This document shows positions 45,740 to 57,774 of a DNA stretch of 64,000 nucleotides, piece after piece. The notes below the pieces were generated by a model. The model did no database searches. It worked only from the letters and a program-made list of their open reading frames with translations, and was not told the origin of the DNA. The first letter of the stretch is position 1. Every line of letters starts with the position of its first letter. Source of the stretch: Takakia lepidozioides (lineage: Eukaryota; Streptophyta; Takakiopsida; Takakiales; Takakiaceae); assembly GCA_030704615.1 (NCBI GenBank), contig CM060732.1, positions 22,258,001-22,322,000 of the forward strand, given 5' to 3'. The position numbers and the translations under genes are program-made.

Positions 45740-46823
45740 GGAGAATGCCATTGTCGGTATGTATGCCAAATGTGGGAGCATGAAGGAGGTATGTATGCCA
45801 AATGTGGGAGCATGAAGGATGCACGTCAAGTGTTTGGCAATATGGCTAGACAAAACGTGATTTCATGGAGTGCGATGATCGCAGGATATGCTCAGCATGG
45901 CTGCGGGCGGGAGGCTTTCGAGATTCATGACCAAATGCAACTTGGGGGGTGATGGCCGTACGAAGTGAGATTCATTTGCGTTCTGAACGCTTGTGCCAGC
46001 CTAGGAGCCGTGGAAAGTGGCCAAGGTGTCCATGTCGACATCATAAAAGCTGGACTTGCGTCCTATGTAAACTTGGAGCATAATGGATGCCCTGCAATTG
46101 TTCAACAATGTGTCTGAGAGAAATGTGGTCTCATGGAATGCCATGATCGGAGGGTATGCTCACCATGGGTGTGGAGGTCGTCCAACTATTTGAGCAGATG
46201 CTACAGCAGGTCGTGAAGCCCAATGGTGCAACTTTCATATCTCTTCTCTCTGCGTGTAGCCATGCGGGTGTCTCGTGGACGAAGGCCTTCATTACTTTGA
46301 CTCCATGAGCCAGATTCATGGGCTTGCTCCAACAGTGGAGCATTTTGGCTGCATGGTGGACCTGCTTGGGTGGTCAGATGATACGAAGACTTCATAAAAA
46401 ATGCCAATGAAACCAGATGCTTCTGTGTGGAGTGCCTGCAGAGTGCATTGTGATTTGGAGGTTGCAGAACTTGCAGCAAAAAGCATTGTGGAGAGTGATG
46501 CACAGTAAGCTGCAGTTTATGCGCTGCTGTCAAACATCTATGTTGCAGCCGGCAGGTGGGAAGATAAAGCAAGGGTGAGAAAATTGATGGGGGCAGGGGT
46601 ATCATTAAGGATGCAGGGCACAGCTTCACCGAGGCTAATAAGCTGTTGCGTGCATTTGTGGGAGGGGACGGGTCACGGGTTGTATCCACAAATTAAGGAA
46701 ATCCATGCTGAGCTGAAGAAATTGTCTGGGTTGATGAAGCAGGCAGGCTATGTTCCTGACACACGATTTGTATTGCATGATTTGGAGGAGAAGGAAATGG
46801 AATTTTCTCTTTGCCATCAGTGA
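45740..46823 (+). pseudogene. PPR-DYW pseudogene (3' half)
   Basis: Downstream of the intact PPR gene, in the same orientation. Recognisable pieces in shifting frames: GSMKDARQVFGNMARQNVI (about 45776), MIAGYAQHGCGREAFEI, a stop at about 45952, VLNACASLGAVESGQGVH, ERNVVSWNAMIGGYAHHG, VEHFGCMVDLLGW, then ALLSNIYVAAGRWEDKARV (E domain) and finally EIHAELKKLSGLMKQAGYVP, DTRFVLHDLEEKE (E+/DYW start), stopping at 46823 before the deaminase zinc motif. The leading segment YAKCGSMK is duplicated (near 45760 and 45790). Clearly non-functional. It supplies the C-terminal domains that the intact neighbour lacks, so both may derive from one duplicated ancestor. Confidence 0.85.
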
Positions 46824-46881
46824 GAGGAGAGGCTGGCAAACTAAACTTGACACCTGATTTAACACTTGACCTAAATCCAAG

Positions 46882-47031
46882 TGTTAAATACAAATAACTA
46901 GCTTTATTCTAGCTAGTTTCACAATGTGCTTATTTAACTTGACAGCTGTCGTGCGCATACGTATCGCTACACAACTACATCGCTGTCCAAACCACATCAC
47001 ACATATATGCACAATAAAGTAGTCTGCCACA
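46882..47031 (-). repeat. Candidate 3' LTR of the gypsy element
   Basis: On the minus strand a G-rich tract (GGGGGGCG, about 47034-47041) is followed by TGTGGCAGAC... and the stretch could end ...GTATTTAACA at 46882, a TG...CA unit of about 150 bp after a polypurine tract. No 5' LTR copy remains in the window to compare with, so the limits are a guess. Confidence 0.3.
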
Positions 47032-47291
47032 ATCGCCCCCCTAGCTGGTGGATAGGTCCCTCTAACTTCAGATAGCTACAAGATGTAATAGCCACAGCCG
47101 TACTAAGTCCTCTATCACTGCCCCTATTGCACTCAAACTCTATAGACCAAGAGGCCAGGTACAAGAGTAGCCCCATCGTTAGTCGCCGTCTTGCAATCTG
47201 TGAACTTGAGCCAGGACCTCGTGTGTTCAAGGTCTCCTAGTAGCTGGGCCTTGTGTTTCTTGTTAGCCTTCCATGGTTGTATCCACTTCCA

Positions 47292-50255
47292 CTATCCAAT
47301 GCAATGTAGACATAACCAATCCCCTCCCGGAACCATCTCAAGAGGTGGAGTCAAGCATCCCATATGCCAACCTCTAGAGCATCGATCACACACCAGCATG
47401 GTGGCTGTCCCTTTAGCAGACCCACACAACATGCACCTCAAACCTGCAGATACCACTGCCAGGTCAATCATGCCATCGACATTCGGAAGGTGACATGGCG
47501 CACAATTACACACATGGTCGTTCCAAGTTATGCCATCCCGACCCTCCAAGACCAAGACGCCTGAGGGCAAGACCTCTCGAACCCTCAAAATAACACGTCC
47601 TGCAGTCACATCCAGGGTCGTAGGAGCAGTCTGCTGCAGATAGACATAGTCACCAGGGTTGAATCTCCAAACCCCAGGACGATAGCCCCCACCACGTATG
47701 GTAGCATACCTCAACGTATCACGGTGTTGTGCAATGGCAAGGTTCTCGAAAGCCATGGGCATGACTATCTTGAACAACTCTGCACGCTGCTCACATGCAC
47801 GTGCCCACACGTCCGGATCGTCAAGGTTAAGAACTGTAGCAGCTTCTCTGCGAATGGATGTAGGCAAATCCGGCTCTCGGCCAAAGAGAAGAAAGTATGG
47901 TGAGAAGGAGGCAAGTGATGCTTGCTTGCTGAACCTGTAGCCCATGGCTAACCAGGGTAACTGAAGGTCCTAATCTCCTAGGTGTCCCTTCTGCAAGCCA
48001 TACTTGCGCAAACCCCTCTTTACTGTCTGAACAACTCTCTCTGCCAAGCCATCGACCTCAGGATGATCCCGAGAAGTGGTGCGGTGGTCTATCAAGGCCT
48101 TGTCACACAAAGCCTGAAACTCCCCCAAGAACTATCTCCCTTGGTCCGTGAGTAGCTCAGCTGGAGCACCGAATCGGCTAAGCACACAATCCAAGAATGC
48201 ATACGCAGCTCCCTCACTAGCCTTATCAGGCAATGGAACCAATTCAATCCACTTGGAGAAGTGCTCCACCATCACCAACACGTACTTGTTGTGGCGCATG
48301 GTCAGTGGCAACGGCCCTGCGAAGTCAAGACTCCACCTGTAGCCCAATCCTATGATCGGAAGATGGTGCAATTGTGGAGTAGGGGCGTTGAATGAAGCAC
48401 GCACCTTGTCACACACCATGCACCTAGCCACAAATTGTTGCACCTCTGTGTGCATACCACGCCACCAATACTGCCCTTGCAGTAGACTATGAGTGCGTCG
48501 CACCCCAAAATGCCCCAACTCATCATGGGCATGCCGCACTAACCGTGCCCGCTGTGTTGGGTGAGGCACAATCCTCACTCGACCATCCTCCCACACTCGG
48601 AGCAAGTGTGTCCCCTCCCACTTGAACCTCTTGGCTCGTTGTAGGATCCTATCTCTCTCCTTGGCAGTCACAGTGGTTGCAGTGTCTCCAGTGCGGAGGT
48701 AGTCCAACACAACTGAATCCTCATGTATATCTTTGGCGCCACCTTGCTCATTGTTGGCCTCAGGGTCCTCAGACACTTGATCTACAGTCATCCCTGTTGC
48801 AGGTCCAACCTGGCCTTCCGCTGCCAAGATACACAGAAATGCAGATGCATGCCATCCGGGCACCATCTCCTCGTCCGTCTCACCATGCCACCGAGCTCCA
48901 GTGTCATCCTGTTGGCTCGTGCATGGATTGCGACTCAACCCATCTACATTGCGATTGACCAAACCCGGTCGATGCACCACCTGAAAGTCATACTCTTGAA
49001 GGATGAGTGCCCACCGTGCAAGCTTCCCCGTAAGCTTGTCTGACTCCATCAACCACTTGAGTGGTTGGTGATCCGTGACAAGGGTGAAGAGATTGTCATA
49101 TAGATAGCACCTGAAGTGTGCCACGGACCACACTGCAGCTAAGCATTCTCCCTCATATGAGCTATACTTAGACTCTGCAGCATTGTTCGAGCGGCTAGCA
49201 TAAGCCACTACGAACTCTCTTCCCTCATCATCCACCTGTGTGAGCACCGCTCCAAGCCCCAGCATGCTCCAATCTGTATGCAGCTGAAAAGGACGCCCCC
49301 TGATAGGTCGTCTCAAGATGGGCGCCAAGGTCAACCTCGCCTTGAGCTCTTGAAAAGCTTGTTCTTGCTCATCTTCCCACTGCCACTCCTGGTCCACCTT
49401 GGTCAGCTTGGTTACAGCCTTTGCAATGGCACTGAATCCCTTAACAAACCGTCTGTAATAGTTTGCTAACCCCATGAAAGCTCGAACTCGGCTCACATCC
49501 GTGGGGCGTGGAACCTGTGCAATGGACTCTACCTTAGTCTGCTGTACCCCCAATCCTCCAGGATATATCATGTGACCCAGATACTCAATCTGGTTGTGGA
49601 AAAACTTGCACTTGCCCGGATGTAACTTCAATCCGTGCGTCCTTAAGCGCTCAAATACCCCCTGAAGGTGTCTCTCATGCTCCTCCACCGTAGCACTAAA
49701 GATGATGATGTCATCTATGTAGCACCGAGCAAACTCCACCCCTGCTAGAATCTTGTCCATGACTCTTTGAAACTCAGCGGGAGCGTTTTTAAGCCCAAAT
49801 GGTAAGAACCGCCACTGGTATAGGCAATCCTTCCCGTACTCATTGATCCCCCAGAATGTCGTCTTTTGCTTATCCGCCTCCTTGATCGGCAACTGGTGAT
49901 ATCCGGATCGTAAATCCAACGTGCTAAAGACCTTGGAATGCCCAATGGCATCAAAGATCTCCTCTGGTGTCGGCATGGCATACCTATCGGACTTGGTCTG
50001 ACGATTTACAGGCCGGTAATCACCGCACATACGTCTCTCCGTCCAATTGCCATAGACATCTTTCTTGGCTGGCATCACTGTGGCTGAAGCATACTCTCCA
50101 CCAGAGAGCAAACCTGCCTCCCAGAGATCTTGAGTCCTCATCTGAATCAAAGACCTCTCCATGTCACTGTATCTATAGGGTCTCCGAAAGATTGGCGTGT
50201 CAGTGGCCAACTCAATACGGATCTCTTGACCCTTTAGTGCTCCCAAGTCCTTCAC
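47292..50255 (-). mobile_element. Ty3/gypsy pol with C-terminal PHD finger, two stops
   Basis: Minus-strand polyprotein. Reverse transcriptase comes first: RMCGDYRPVNRQT, FSTLDLRSGYHQLPI, FLPFGLKNAPAEFQR and catalytic YIDDIIIFS. RNase H follows (LHTDWSMLGLGAVLTQ, VTDHQPLKWLM). The integrase has an HHCC finger (HAHDELGHFG, CMVCDK), the first Asp in WSLDFAGPLP, the second in LLTDQG and the Glu in VDGLAERVVQTVK. After the core comes a strand-rich segment (GDYVYLQQTAPTTLDV). The end is a C4HC3 PHD finger: CMLC, CDRC, HMGC, CLHC (about 47440-47292). Two in-frame stops interrupt integrase: TAG just after TDQGR (48133) and TAG near 47972. Gag and protease are missing, cut off near 50290. It inserted close to the PPR pseudogene and next to a CACTA transposase. 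Confidence 0.93.
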
Positions 50256-50472
50256 ACTGAAGGCAAAGCAATTCCTGTAAGCCCTCTCGCCTCACTTCTC
50301 GCAGACATAACTTAGGATGAAGCCCTTAGAATGGTAATGTTGAACGGCCCTCCACTGTACATGTACGGTGGACTACTGTATGGAAACTAGCACGGTCAAT
50401 TTGGAGATTCCCTGTTTTATGCAACACGTTATATTTTGGACAAGACTATACTCTTATAGTTTGCAGGTGAAC

Positions 50473-53400
50473 ATGCAGGTGGAGAGTGTCGACTCCGAAG
50501 ACGAAGACTTTGTGGAAGAACGTAGCCCCCCTGAGGATGATGTGGAAAGACAGATTAGCCCTGTTCCTGTTCGTGGTGGAGAGAATCTAGACCCCGACGT
50601 CGACATCATTTGCATGTTGCAGGAAACATTTGCAGTTGCAGATAATGTGCAAAGCACCATTAATGAGGATGAAGGGCTTGGAGAAGACAAGCGCCATCAG
50701 GATGGACAAAGTCATGGGGATGGGGATGACGGTGCTGCTTTCCAATTTCAGCATCAAGCAACCACACCTCTGTATGTTGGCTGCCCCACCAGCTGCTTGA
50801 GTGCGACGTTGCTTTTGCTCAATGTTAGTGCTACTCATGGTGTCACAAACGCAGCGATGGATGAGCTTCTGAAACTTTTTCACGGACATCTATTGCCTAA
50901 AGGGAACTTTTTGCCCAAATCTCATTACGAAGCGAAGAAACTTATAACAAAAGCTGGGCTTAATTACGATAGCATCCATGCTTGTGAGAAGGGATGTGTG
51001 CTATACAGGGGAGATCTGCAGGATGCACCATCTTGCCCTAAATGTGGGGCGCCTCGGTACATCCCTGGCATGAAGACGTTGGTTCCACAGAAGGTCTTGC
51101 GGCATGTCCCCTTGATTCCCCGGCTGCAGCGCATATACAAGTGCAAGGAGATATCTAAGCTTATGGTGTGGCACATGGAGAACCAAAGTCAAGATGGGAA
51201 GATGAGACACCCGCCTGACAGCCTTGCATGGAAATACATTGACGATACATGGCCTGCTTTTGCAGCTGAACCTCGCAACTTGCGACTAGGTCTGGCATGG
51301 GATGGTATCAATCCCTTTGATGATAAATCAACAAAATGGTCTACGTGGCCAGTCTTGCTCATGAACTACAACCTTCCTCCTTGGCTGAGCACAAAGCCTT
51401 TTTTTATGATGTTGACACTCTTAATTCCAGGGCCGACATCCGTGAAGAAGACCAATGCGGATGTGTTCTTGCAGCCTCTGGTGGATGAGCTGACCGTGTT
51501 GTGGGAAGGTGTTAGGGCTAATGATGCATCTGGCAATGAAGGATCAAGGACCTTTGTCATGAGAGCCATTCTGATGTGGTCAGTACATGACTATCCTGCA
51601 TATGCCATGCTAGCAGGGTGTGCAGTTGGGGGCTACAAGGCTTGTCCCGTGTGCGGGCCCAATCTTGATGCCAGGCACTCCAGTGCACTGAGCAAAATGG
51701 TGTACCAGGGGCACAAAAAATTCTTACAGCAGGCTATCCATATAGATGCAATCGCAACCACTTCAATGGAGCCTCCGATCACAGACCACCCCCCCCCCCC
51801 CCCCAAGTATCCACTGTGGATCAGCTCCAAAATGCGGAGGAAAACGAGAGGTTCATGGAAACATTTGGCAGCCGTCGCCGGAATGTGTGCCCTGCCAAAT
51901 CCCATGGCATGAAGCGAAGGTCGATCCTTTGGAACTTGCCATATTGGAAGGTGGGTATGTCTTCATTGTTTGTTTGTCGGCAGGGCTGATTTCATAGTTG
52001 CATGGATACAGTTGTAAGGATCATCACACACGACTTAGATTTCAGTCAAATGCAAATTGCATGAAGCAAGTTTGGAGTCGCCTATGTATGGCACATGTAG
52101 CAGCAATATGGTTGTTTCCATGAAAATGTCTGGCTTTTGTCTCTCTGGATACTGTCTGCAGTATGCAAGGCTGGTTTCTTCTTTTTCCCATTATTAAGAT
52201 GTCATCTCTTGGCTTTACCATCAAAGTATACCATATTGATGGTGGTTCCATGATTGCAGGATTTGTTGATACGGTATACCCTTGATGTTATGCACTGTGA
52301 AAAAAAACATTTCTGAAAACATATTGCGCACCATATTGGGGGAAAAGGACACAGTAAAGAGCAGGAAGGACATGGAGAATGAGGGCATACGACCTCACTT
52401 ATGGTTAAAACCCCACCCCGGAGATGGCAGGAAGTTGGTGAAGCCGCAGGCTCCTTACGTGTTGAATCGACAAGAAACTACTACCTTCTATGCAACTTTG
52501 GGTGCTCTAAAGACACCGACAGGGTATGGTGCTTCATTTAAGAAGCATATTGCTAAGAACAAGCTTTCACACATGAAGAGTCATGACTACCATCTACTGA
52601 TGCAACAAGTTCTACCTTTGTGCATTCGAGGTTTGCTGGGCAAAGGTCCAAGGCTCGCAATCATGAAGCTATCTCGTGTATTTCGCACATTGTGCATGAA
52701 AACAGTGGATCCCGAGGAACTACCAGCCCTGAAGGAGGATGTGGTTGTAACGCTTTGTTTGTTGGAGAAAGAGTTTCCCCCCTCATTCTTTGATCTCATG
52801 ACCCACCTTGTGCTACGCCTTGTGAATGAATTGGAGGTTTGTGGTCCTGTTAGTTCGCGTTGGATGTACCCCATCGAGAGGTACATGAAAAATTTGAAGG
52901 GATATGTGAAGAGCTATGCCCGGCCAGAAGGTTGCATGGCCAGGAGGTATTCTCTTGATGAGGCTCTTGGCCTCCTCACAGAGTACATGGCTGCATTTCC
53001 AGGAACTCGTAGAAGGGTCTGGGATTGCAACGAAGAAGAAAGTGTTGCGGGAGAAGTATTAGAGGGCTTTGGAACTCCAAAGAAACTGTCGGCTGAGCTT
53101 CGGGCTAGTGCACACGACTATGTGCTTCACAACACGGCGTGCATGAGACCGTTTCTGAGGTAAGTATACATCATTTATTTGGCTTCACATGCTAACTCTG
53201 GGGGCCATTTCCGGACACAAAATTGGCGCATTCTCAATTTTCACTCAGTCTCTTTGTACATACTATGGTCCTGACTAAGTGTGAATTGAGTATGACCAGA
53301 CTTTATGATATTGAGAAGGCCACCATAGAATCAGCCAGAGCCAAATTTCGAGCCACATACACCACCCAAGGGAGAAATGCACACCAACGCACCGTTCCAT

Positions 53401-53757
53401 ACCCTGAAAACATGTTGCCTTTGCCTGCTTTTCATATGTGGATACAGTCGGCAGTACAAAATGTTGTTTCAAGAGGAGCAGCGTATGATGCAAATATTCG
53501 GCGTGGTACATGATGTCACTGGTGTCAGCTTGGGTGAGGATGAGTCATGCGTAAGGATGCAAGTGGCGGAGGCATTGGAGGATGTGAATCCCAACACAGA
53601 ATTTGGACCTTCAACGACCCTTACCGAAGTTGAGATGGCTACTATTGCTATGATGAGGCCCCCATGAAGGGACGAACCATGGCACCGAGATAGTGAGGAT
53701 TGCAACACTGACCATGAGTGTAGTGAAAGTAGTAGCGATGAAGATGACTACATCTGG
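50473..53757 (+). mobile_element. CACTA (En/Spm) TNP2-type transposase, decayed
   Basis: Transposase of the CACTA superfamily. The first large exon (from 50473, after a TTTGCAG acceptor, to about 51926) has an acidic leader, LLKLFHGHLLPKGN, YDSIHACEKGCVLYRG, CPKCGAPRY, WDGINPFDDKSTKWSTWPV and FLQPLVDELTVLWEGV, the TNP2 core. A second exon (about 52260-53160) has LLIRYTLDVMHCEK, then a frame change at an A8 run (52300-52307), then NISENILRT, SHDYHLLMQQVLP and RWMYPIERYMKNLKGYVKS, the DUF4218-type region. A third stretch (53300-53757) reads AHQRTVPYPENMLPLP and ends acidic (SSDEDDYIW). The A8 shift and a long A/C-rich run (C12 at 51789-51800) suggest decay. No CACTA termini flank this gene directly. 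Confidence 0.85.
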
Positions 53758-54035
53758 TAAAAAGACAATAGCGTCATGTTGACATTTTAACTGACACACT
53801 GAGTGACATTTTCAGTTCCAAATCACTAGACACCCTGTGCTTCAGCCACTGGCATGGTAAAATGACATATGCATTATATGACATTTTGAGTGGCACACTG
53901 AGGTGCATTTTGAGTCCCAAATCAGCGGACATCCTGTGCTGCAGCATCCACTTGTTGCGGTTATTTTCCCTGTGAATGTAGCAGCGAGGAAGATGATTCC
54001 TGGTAAAAGGGCAATAGCGTCATGTTGGCATTTTG
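53738..54035 (+). repeat. About 250-bp duplicated block after the TNP2 gene
   Basis: GCAATAGCGTCATGTTGGCATTTT near 54010 repeats the block near 53767, and CACACTGAG(G)TG(A)CATTTT with ATC(C/A)(C)CTGTGCT repeats near 53795-53845 and 53893-53945. This is an interleaved tandem duplication of the 3' region of the transposase gene. Confidence 0.65.
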
Positions 54036-54039
54036 GGTT

Positions 54040-56060
54040 GCTTCAGTTGTTACTCCACCTCTCTTCTATCTCCCCCCCTGCCCACATCCATGCCTTACTT
54101 ACTCTCTAGCTACGAACTGAATTTTGATGCCTCTGCTCCTCCATCCCCCTCTCTATTTTCCCTGTGTTCAGATTGTGGGGGTTGGGTGCAATGTGTTGGG
54201 GATGTACTTCTTTATAATGTTTGTTCTGGTTTGGTGCAGTCGGGGGACAATCTGCACAACAAGTCACATGTTGGATCTGATGGGCATTGCAACTGTGGAT
54301 GTTGATTCACATGTCTTCCCCACTAATGGGACCCCTCTGTTCATGCTTGGGATTTGGCAAGTTCGTAAACCCCACTTTTTTGACTGTGTGCTTGCAGGTC
54401 ACATGGGCAGAGCCATGCATGGGGCAGAGCCATTCAGTCGGCTACAGGTTCAATTCCTCCGCACATGACAGTATGTGGCCCTATTTATGATGGCTTTGAC
54501 TTACTCATAGAGAAGGCTCGTTCCACGGTTACTCTATTTTTTGGCTTGTTTAAAAACCCTCACTGTGACAGGGATGAGGCTTCTATCATTGCTCAATTTA
54601 GAGGCGATGTGATGGTGGAGGAGAATGTTCATGAATCACAAGAAGGTATGTGGCACCTCGGAACCCATGAATTCAGAATCATGGAGATTCCAGATTCATA
54701 TATAGCCAAAGTTGATCTTTTGCTTTGTGATTTCTCTCTGTTTCTCATGTTTGTGAGATTCGGTGCTTCATCCCTCTGCATGTACCACTCCGTTTTGTCA
54801 TGATTGCGAGTTGGAATTGTAGAGATGACCTTTCTTTGAAAAACATACATACTTTGTATGGGGGGCTTGAGGTGAGCAATCCAAAGACCATTATGTGTTA
54901 CACACACCAATTACCAGTCCACATTATGGGTGTGTACTTTGCATGGATTTGCAACCCCCCACATTATTTGGTCCTTCCGAAAATAAAACTCTTTCTTGCT
55001 AGAGCTGGAAGCTCATGGGCACTATGCCTTCAACCATCCAGATGTGCTGTTATTTGTTCTGAATGTGGACATCACCACATGTGCACTTGTAATTTTACCG
55101 CCCATTACCAAGTTGTTGCACCACACATGAAACAAAAGTATTACAGATTCATAGAATCTACATTGCGGTGTATGTCAATGACACTATGTATATCCTCGCT
55201 CACCTCGATCCATGATCACCATGACATCGTGCTCATCCGAGAGGGCATGGAAGGCCAGTCAATGTGTACCACAGGGAGTAATCGTGTGGAGCAACGGGTA
55301 CTTCTTGCCAACAGATCGGAGCCTCTTATTGCAATTTGCAAGGCACCAAAAGTAGGCCACAGGCTCCTTCTTGTGTATGTTCCCATTTCTTGTGTTTTTT
55401 GTTAATTGTATGTTCCCATTTCACACAGGTGTGTAACATGCCATGTAAACTAAGCCAACCTTTGTCACGCTCATGGCTGTTTTCACACCGTTCTTGCCTG
55501 GGGTGTGGACCACATGTGAGACACCCCACAGTTAGGGCATATTTAGACCCACACCTTAGCTTAGTATACAGACCCGTGATAAAAGCCGTGGAATGTGCCA
55601 GGTGTGAGATGGCAGAGCCGTGGAAAAAACCGTTTTTTCTTCTAGTGTCTGTTCTTACATTAATAAGACATCTCCTAAGTGAAGCGACAAACACCCAAAT
55701 GATTTCTCACTTTCTGACTGGACTCTCAAAATGCATTCTAATTCTTGTCATTTAAACCACAAGACATTATCTAACACTCTCGATGTTAAATAAAATCTTG
55801 TGGTTAACTTGATATGTAGGAAAATGCAAATATCTGAAGTATGTCCCATAATGTGTGAGCTATGTCAATGCTTGTCATGATGGGTTGATTCGTACATTTG
55901 GAATATAGATGTGTTGTAGTATGACTTCTTCGTTTCAGTCTTATTCTAAATATAAATAAAAACGACTCCCAGCTAGATAATCCTCAATGTTCTCAATGTC
56001 CTTTAATAGTCCTTCCGGTAGACTTCTCCCAGTGGGATAATTAGTTCATCTGTTCCTCAA
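54040..56060. other. Region of unassigned open stretches
   Basis: Several plus-strand open stretches (54124-54468, 54465-54803, 54800-55405) and pieces such as CSECGHHHMCTC (near 55050) are visible, but none matches a family I know and none has clear splice structure. It may be internal sequence of the CACTA element whose terminus lies at 56248, or decayed host sequence. Confidence 0.3.
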
Positions 56061-56068
56061 CTCAATAA

Positions 56069-56082
56069 CGCGCGATCGCGCG
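56069..56082. repeat. CGCGCGATCGCGCG palindrome
   Basis: Perfect 14-bp all-CpG palindrome in A+T-rich DNA. It recurs three times at 63764-63950. Confidence 0.95.
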
Positions 56083-56247
56083 TGGTTCTGAAGTTCCAAC
56101 ACCTCAGAAGAATTTTCTTGGGATCACACATGTCTTGATACTCTTCTATGACAGAAAGAACAGAGTCATGGATAGTGATTTTGTTCGCCATGCTTAGTAA
56201 CCTCGTTGTTGCTTATAATCGGATTATACGTTATTGGAGGGAAAACT

Positions 56248-56395
56248 CACTACAACACACCCTATGTAATTTCGACGATTTAGTTTGAGGGTGGCGTTGA
56301 CTGTTGTCACTTTCGACTGTTCCAACCATTTTGCAGTCAAAATTTATATTAAAATATTCTAAGTGTTAGACAATACGAAAATTTTGACTGTAGTG
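56248..56395 (+). mobile_element. CACTA termini, short element or paired ends
   Basis: CACTACAACACACC at 56248 looks like a left CACTA terminus, and GACTGTAGTG ending at 56395 like an inverted right terminus. Between and beyond them lie TTTGACTG/TTCGACTG repeats of the subterminal kind. No 3-bp target duplication is visible, and the two termini share only the first seven bases, so this may be a deletion derivative or two unrelated ends. Confidence 0.45.
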
Positions 56396-56466
56396 AGAGA
56401 CTTTGACTATCTAAAATGAGCTGACTGAGACAACCACTTAAACAATGGCACGTGTAATCACAATAT

Positions 56467-56510
<44 letters not shown>

Positions 56511-56928
56511 GATAATTAGAAGTAAAAACATTTAACTATTTTCTTACTAACCCCTCGCATTAATATTAAACTAATCGTGTGCTGGTTAATGTCAGTGAAA
56601 CAAAACAACTGAATTATGTGAACGAATGATAAACAAAATGCCTTGCTGGCAGATATTGGATGAATGTATCAAACATAATTTTTGCGCATTGGATGAACGT
56701 ATGAATGAATGATAAAGCAACTATTGGATGAATGTATGAACGCATAGATTGATGGAAAACCCAAAATCCAGCTATCTCTAATACATTCATCCATCAAGAG
56801 ATGTACCTATCACGTGCGTGAACAAAAGGGGGTTAATTTAATACCCCCACATACAAACTATGTATATATTAAGAGGCTGGAAAATTTACAAAAGTATATA
56901 TACATACTTTTAGGGGGAAAATTTAAAT
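56396..56928. other. A+T-rich spacer with AT microsatellite
   Basis: An (AT)n run covers about 56473-56507. GAATGTATGAACG-type repeats lie at 56655-56740. No gene. Confidence 0.5.
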
Positions 56929-57010
56929 GGGTATATGTAGCTTACTGGTAAGGGTTCTTCCTCCCCGCCGTGCCGACGCAGATACAAGTTCCTTGTTGTT
57001 TTTTTTTCCC
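56929..57010 (+). repeat. Probable tRNA-derived SINE head
   Basis: GTAGCTTACTGGTAAGG resembles a polymerase III A box, and GATACAAGTTCC about 35 bp later a degenerate B box. A T9 run follows at 57000-57008. It fits a SINE promoter head without a clear body. Confidence 0.4.
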
Positions 57011-57090
57011 TTCACAAAAACTAAGCCCCACTAAGCCCCACTAAGCCCTATCGCTGTTGCGCGCACTATGTCCTCGTGTTGGTCTTAGCA

Positions 57091-57440
57091 CAATCTCTGC
57101 TCGCTCAGCTGCACTGTGGTGGTTCTCGAGGAGCGGATTTCTTAGCAGGTCATGTTTCAATCTCTGCTCGCTCAGCTGCACCGTGGTGGTTCTCATGGAC
57201 CAATCCGCTCCTCGCCAGGTTGGTCTTAGCAGGTCGTGCTTCAATCTCTGCTCGCTCAGCTGCACCGTGGTGGTTGTCGAGGAGCGGATTTCTTAGCAGG
57301 TCGTGTTTCAATCTCTGTTTGCTCAGCTGCACCGTGGTGGTTCTCATGGACCAATCCGCTCCTCGCCAGGTTGGTCTTAGCAGGTCGTGTTTCAATCTCT
57401 GCTCGCTCAGCTGCACCGTGGTGGTTCTCATGGACCAATC
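57091..57440 (+). repeat. Higher-order tandem repeat (67 + 84 bp)
   Basis: The core CAATCTCTG(C/T)TCGCTCAG starts at 57091, 57158, 57242, 57309 and 57393, so spacings alternate 67, 84, 67, 84. Short and long units form a 151-bp higher-order unit. They differ by an insert holding ATGGACCAATCCGCTCC. A further copy lies 1.4 kb away (58757). Confidence 0.92.
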
Positions 57441-57694
57441 CGACATTACCGGACTACAGACACAAGCAGCACACACAAGAGGTCCGTTTGGGTTCATGGT
57501 CAGTCAAATCCTCCATGGGTCATGACACAAGGACGAGGACAATGTGGTGAGGGCACGTTCTTCTTTGACCTATTTTCAGCCAGTTTTGCCTTCTCATCAA
57601 TCAGGTCAGGCTAAAACTTTTGGTAGTGACGATGTCTTTTGGAATGAAACGGACACCTGATGCTATGCACGGGGGACTATCGTTGTGGGCACAG

Positions 57695-57774
57695 TTGAAG
57701 GAGCTAAAGGCAGAGCTTGCTCTTCTGAGAGTGGCGAAGGTGACGGGTGGCGCACCAAATAAGCTGTCCAAAAT
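57695..57774 (+). pseudogene. Captured exon of ribosomal protein uL29 (RPL35)
   Basis: Encodes [18 protein letters not shown] then GAPNKLSK, an almost perfect match to the central part of eukaryotic ribosomal protein L35 (uL29). The flanks look like splice sites: CACAG before 57695 and GTATGG after 57774. That implies a captured genomic exon rather than a processed retrocopy. The reading continues upstream and downstream into non-RPL35 sequence (stop near 57848), so the fragment cannot make uL29. It lies between two copies of the 57.4/58.8-kb repeat, consistent with capture into a mobile or duplicated segment. Confidence 0.75.

Noticed and set aside
57076-57525. Open frame encoding SLLAQLHRGG-type repeats
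   Set aside because: It is produced by the 67/84-bp repeat array and both strands are equally open, so there is no coding signal.
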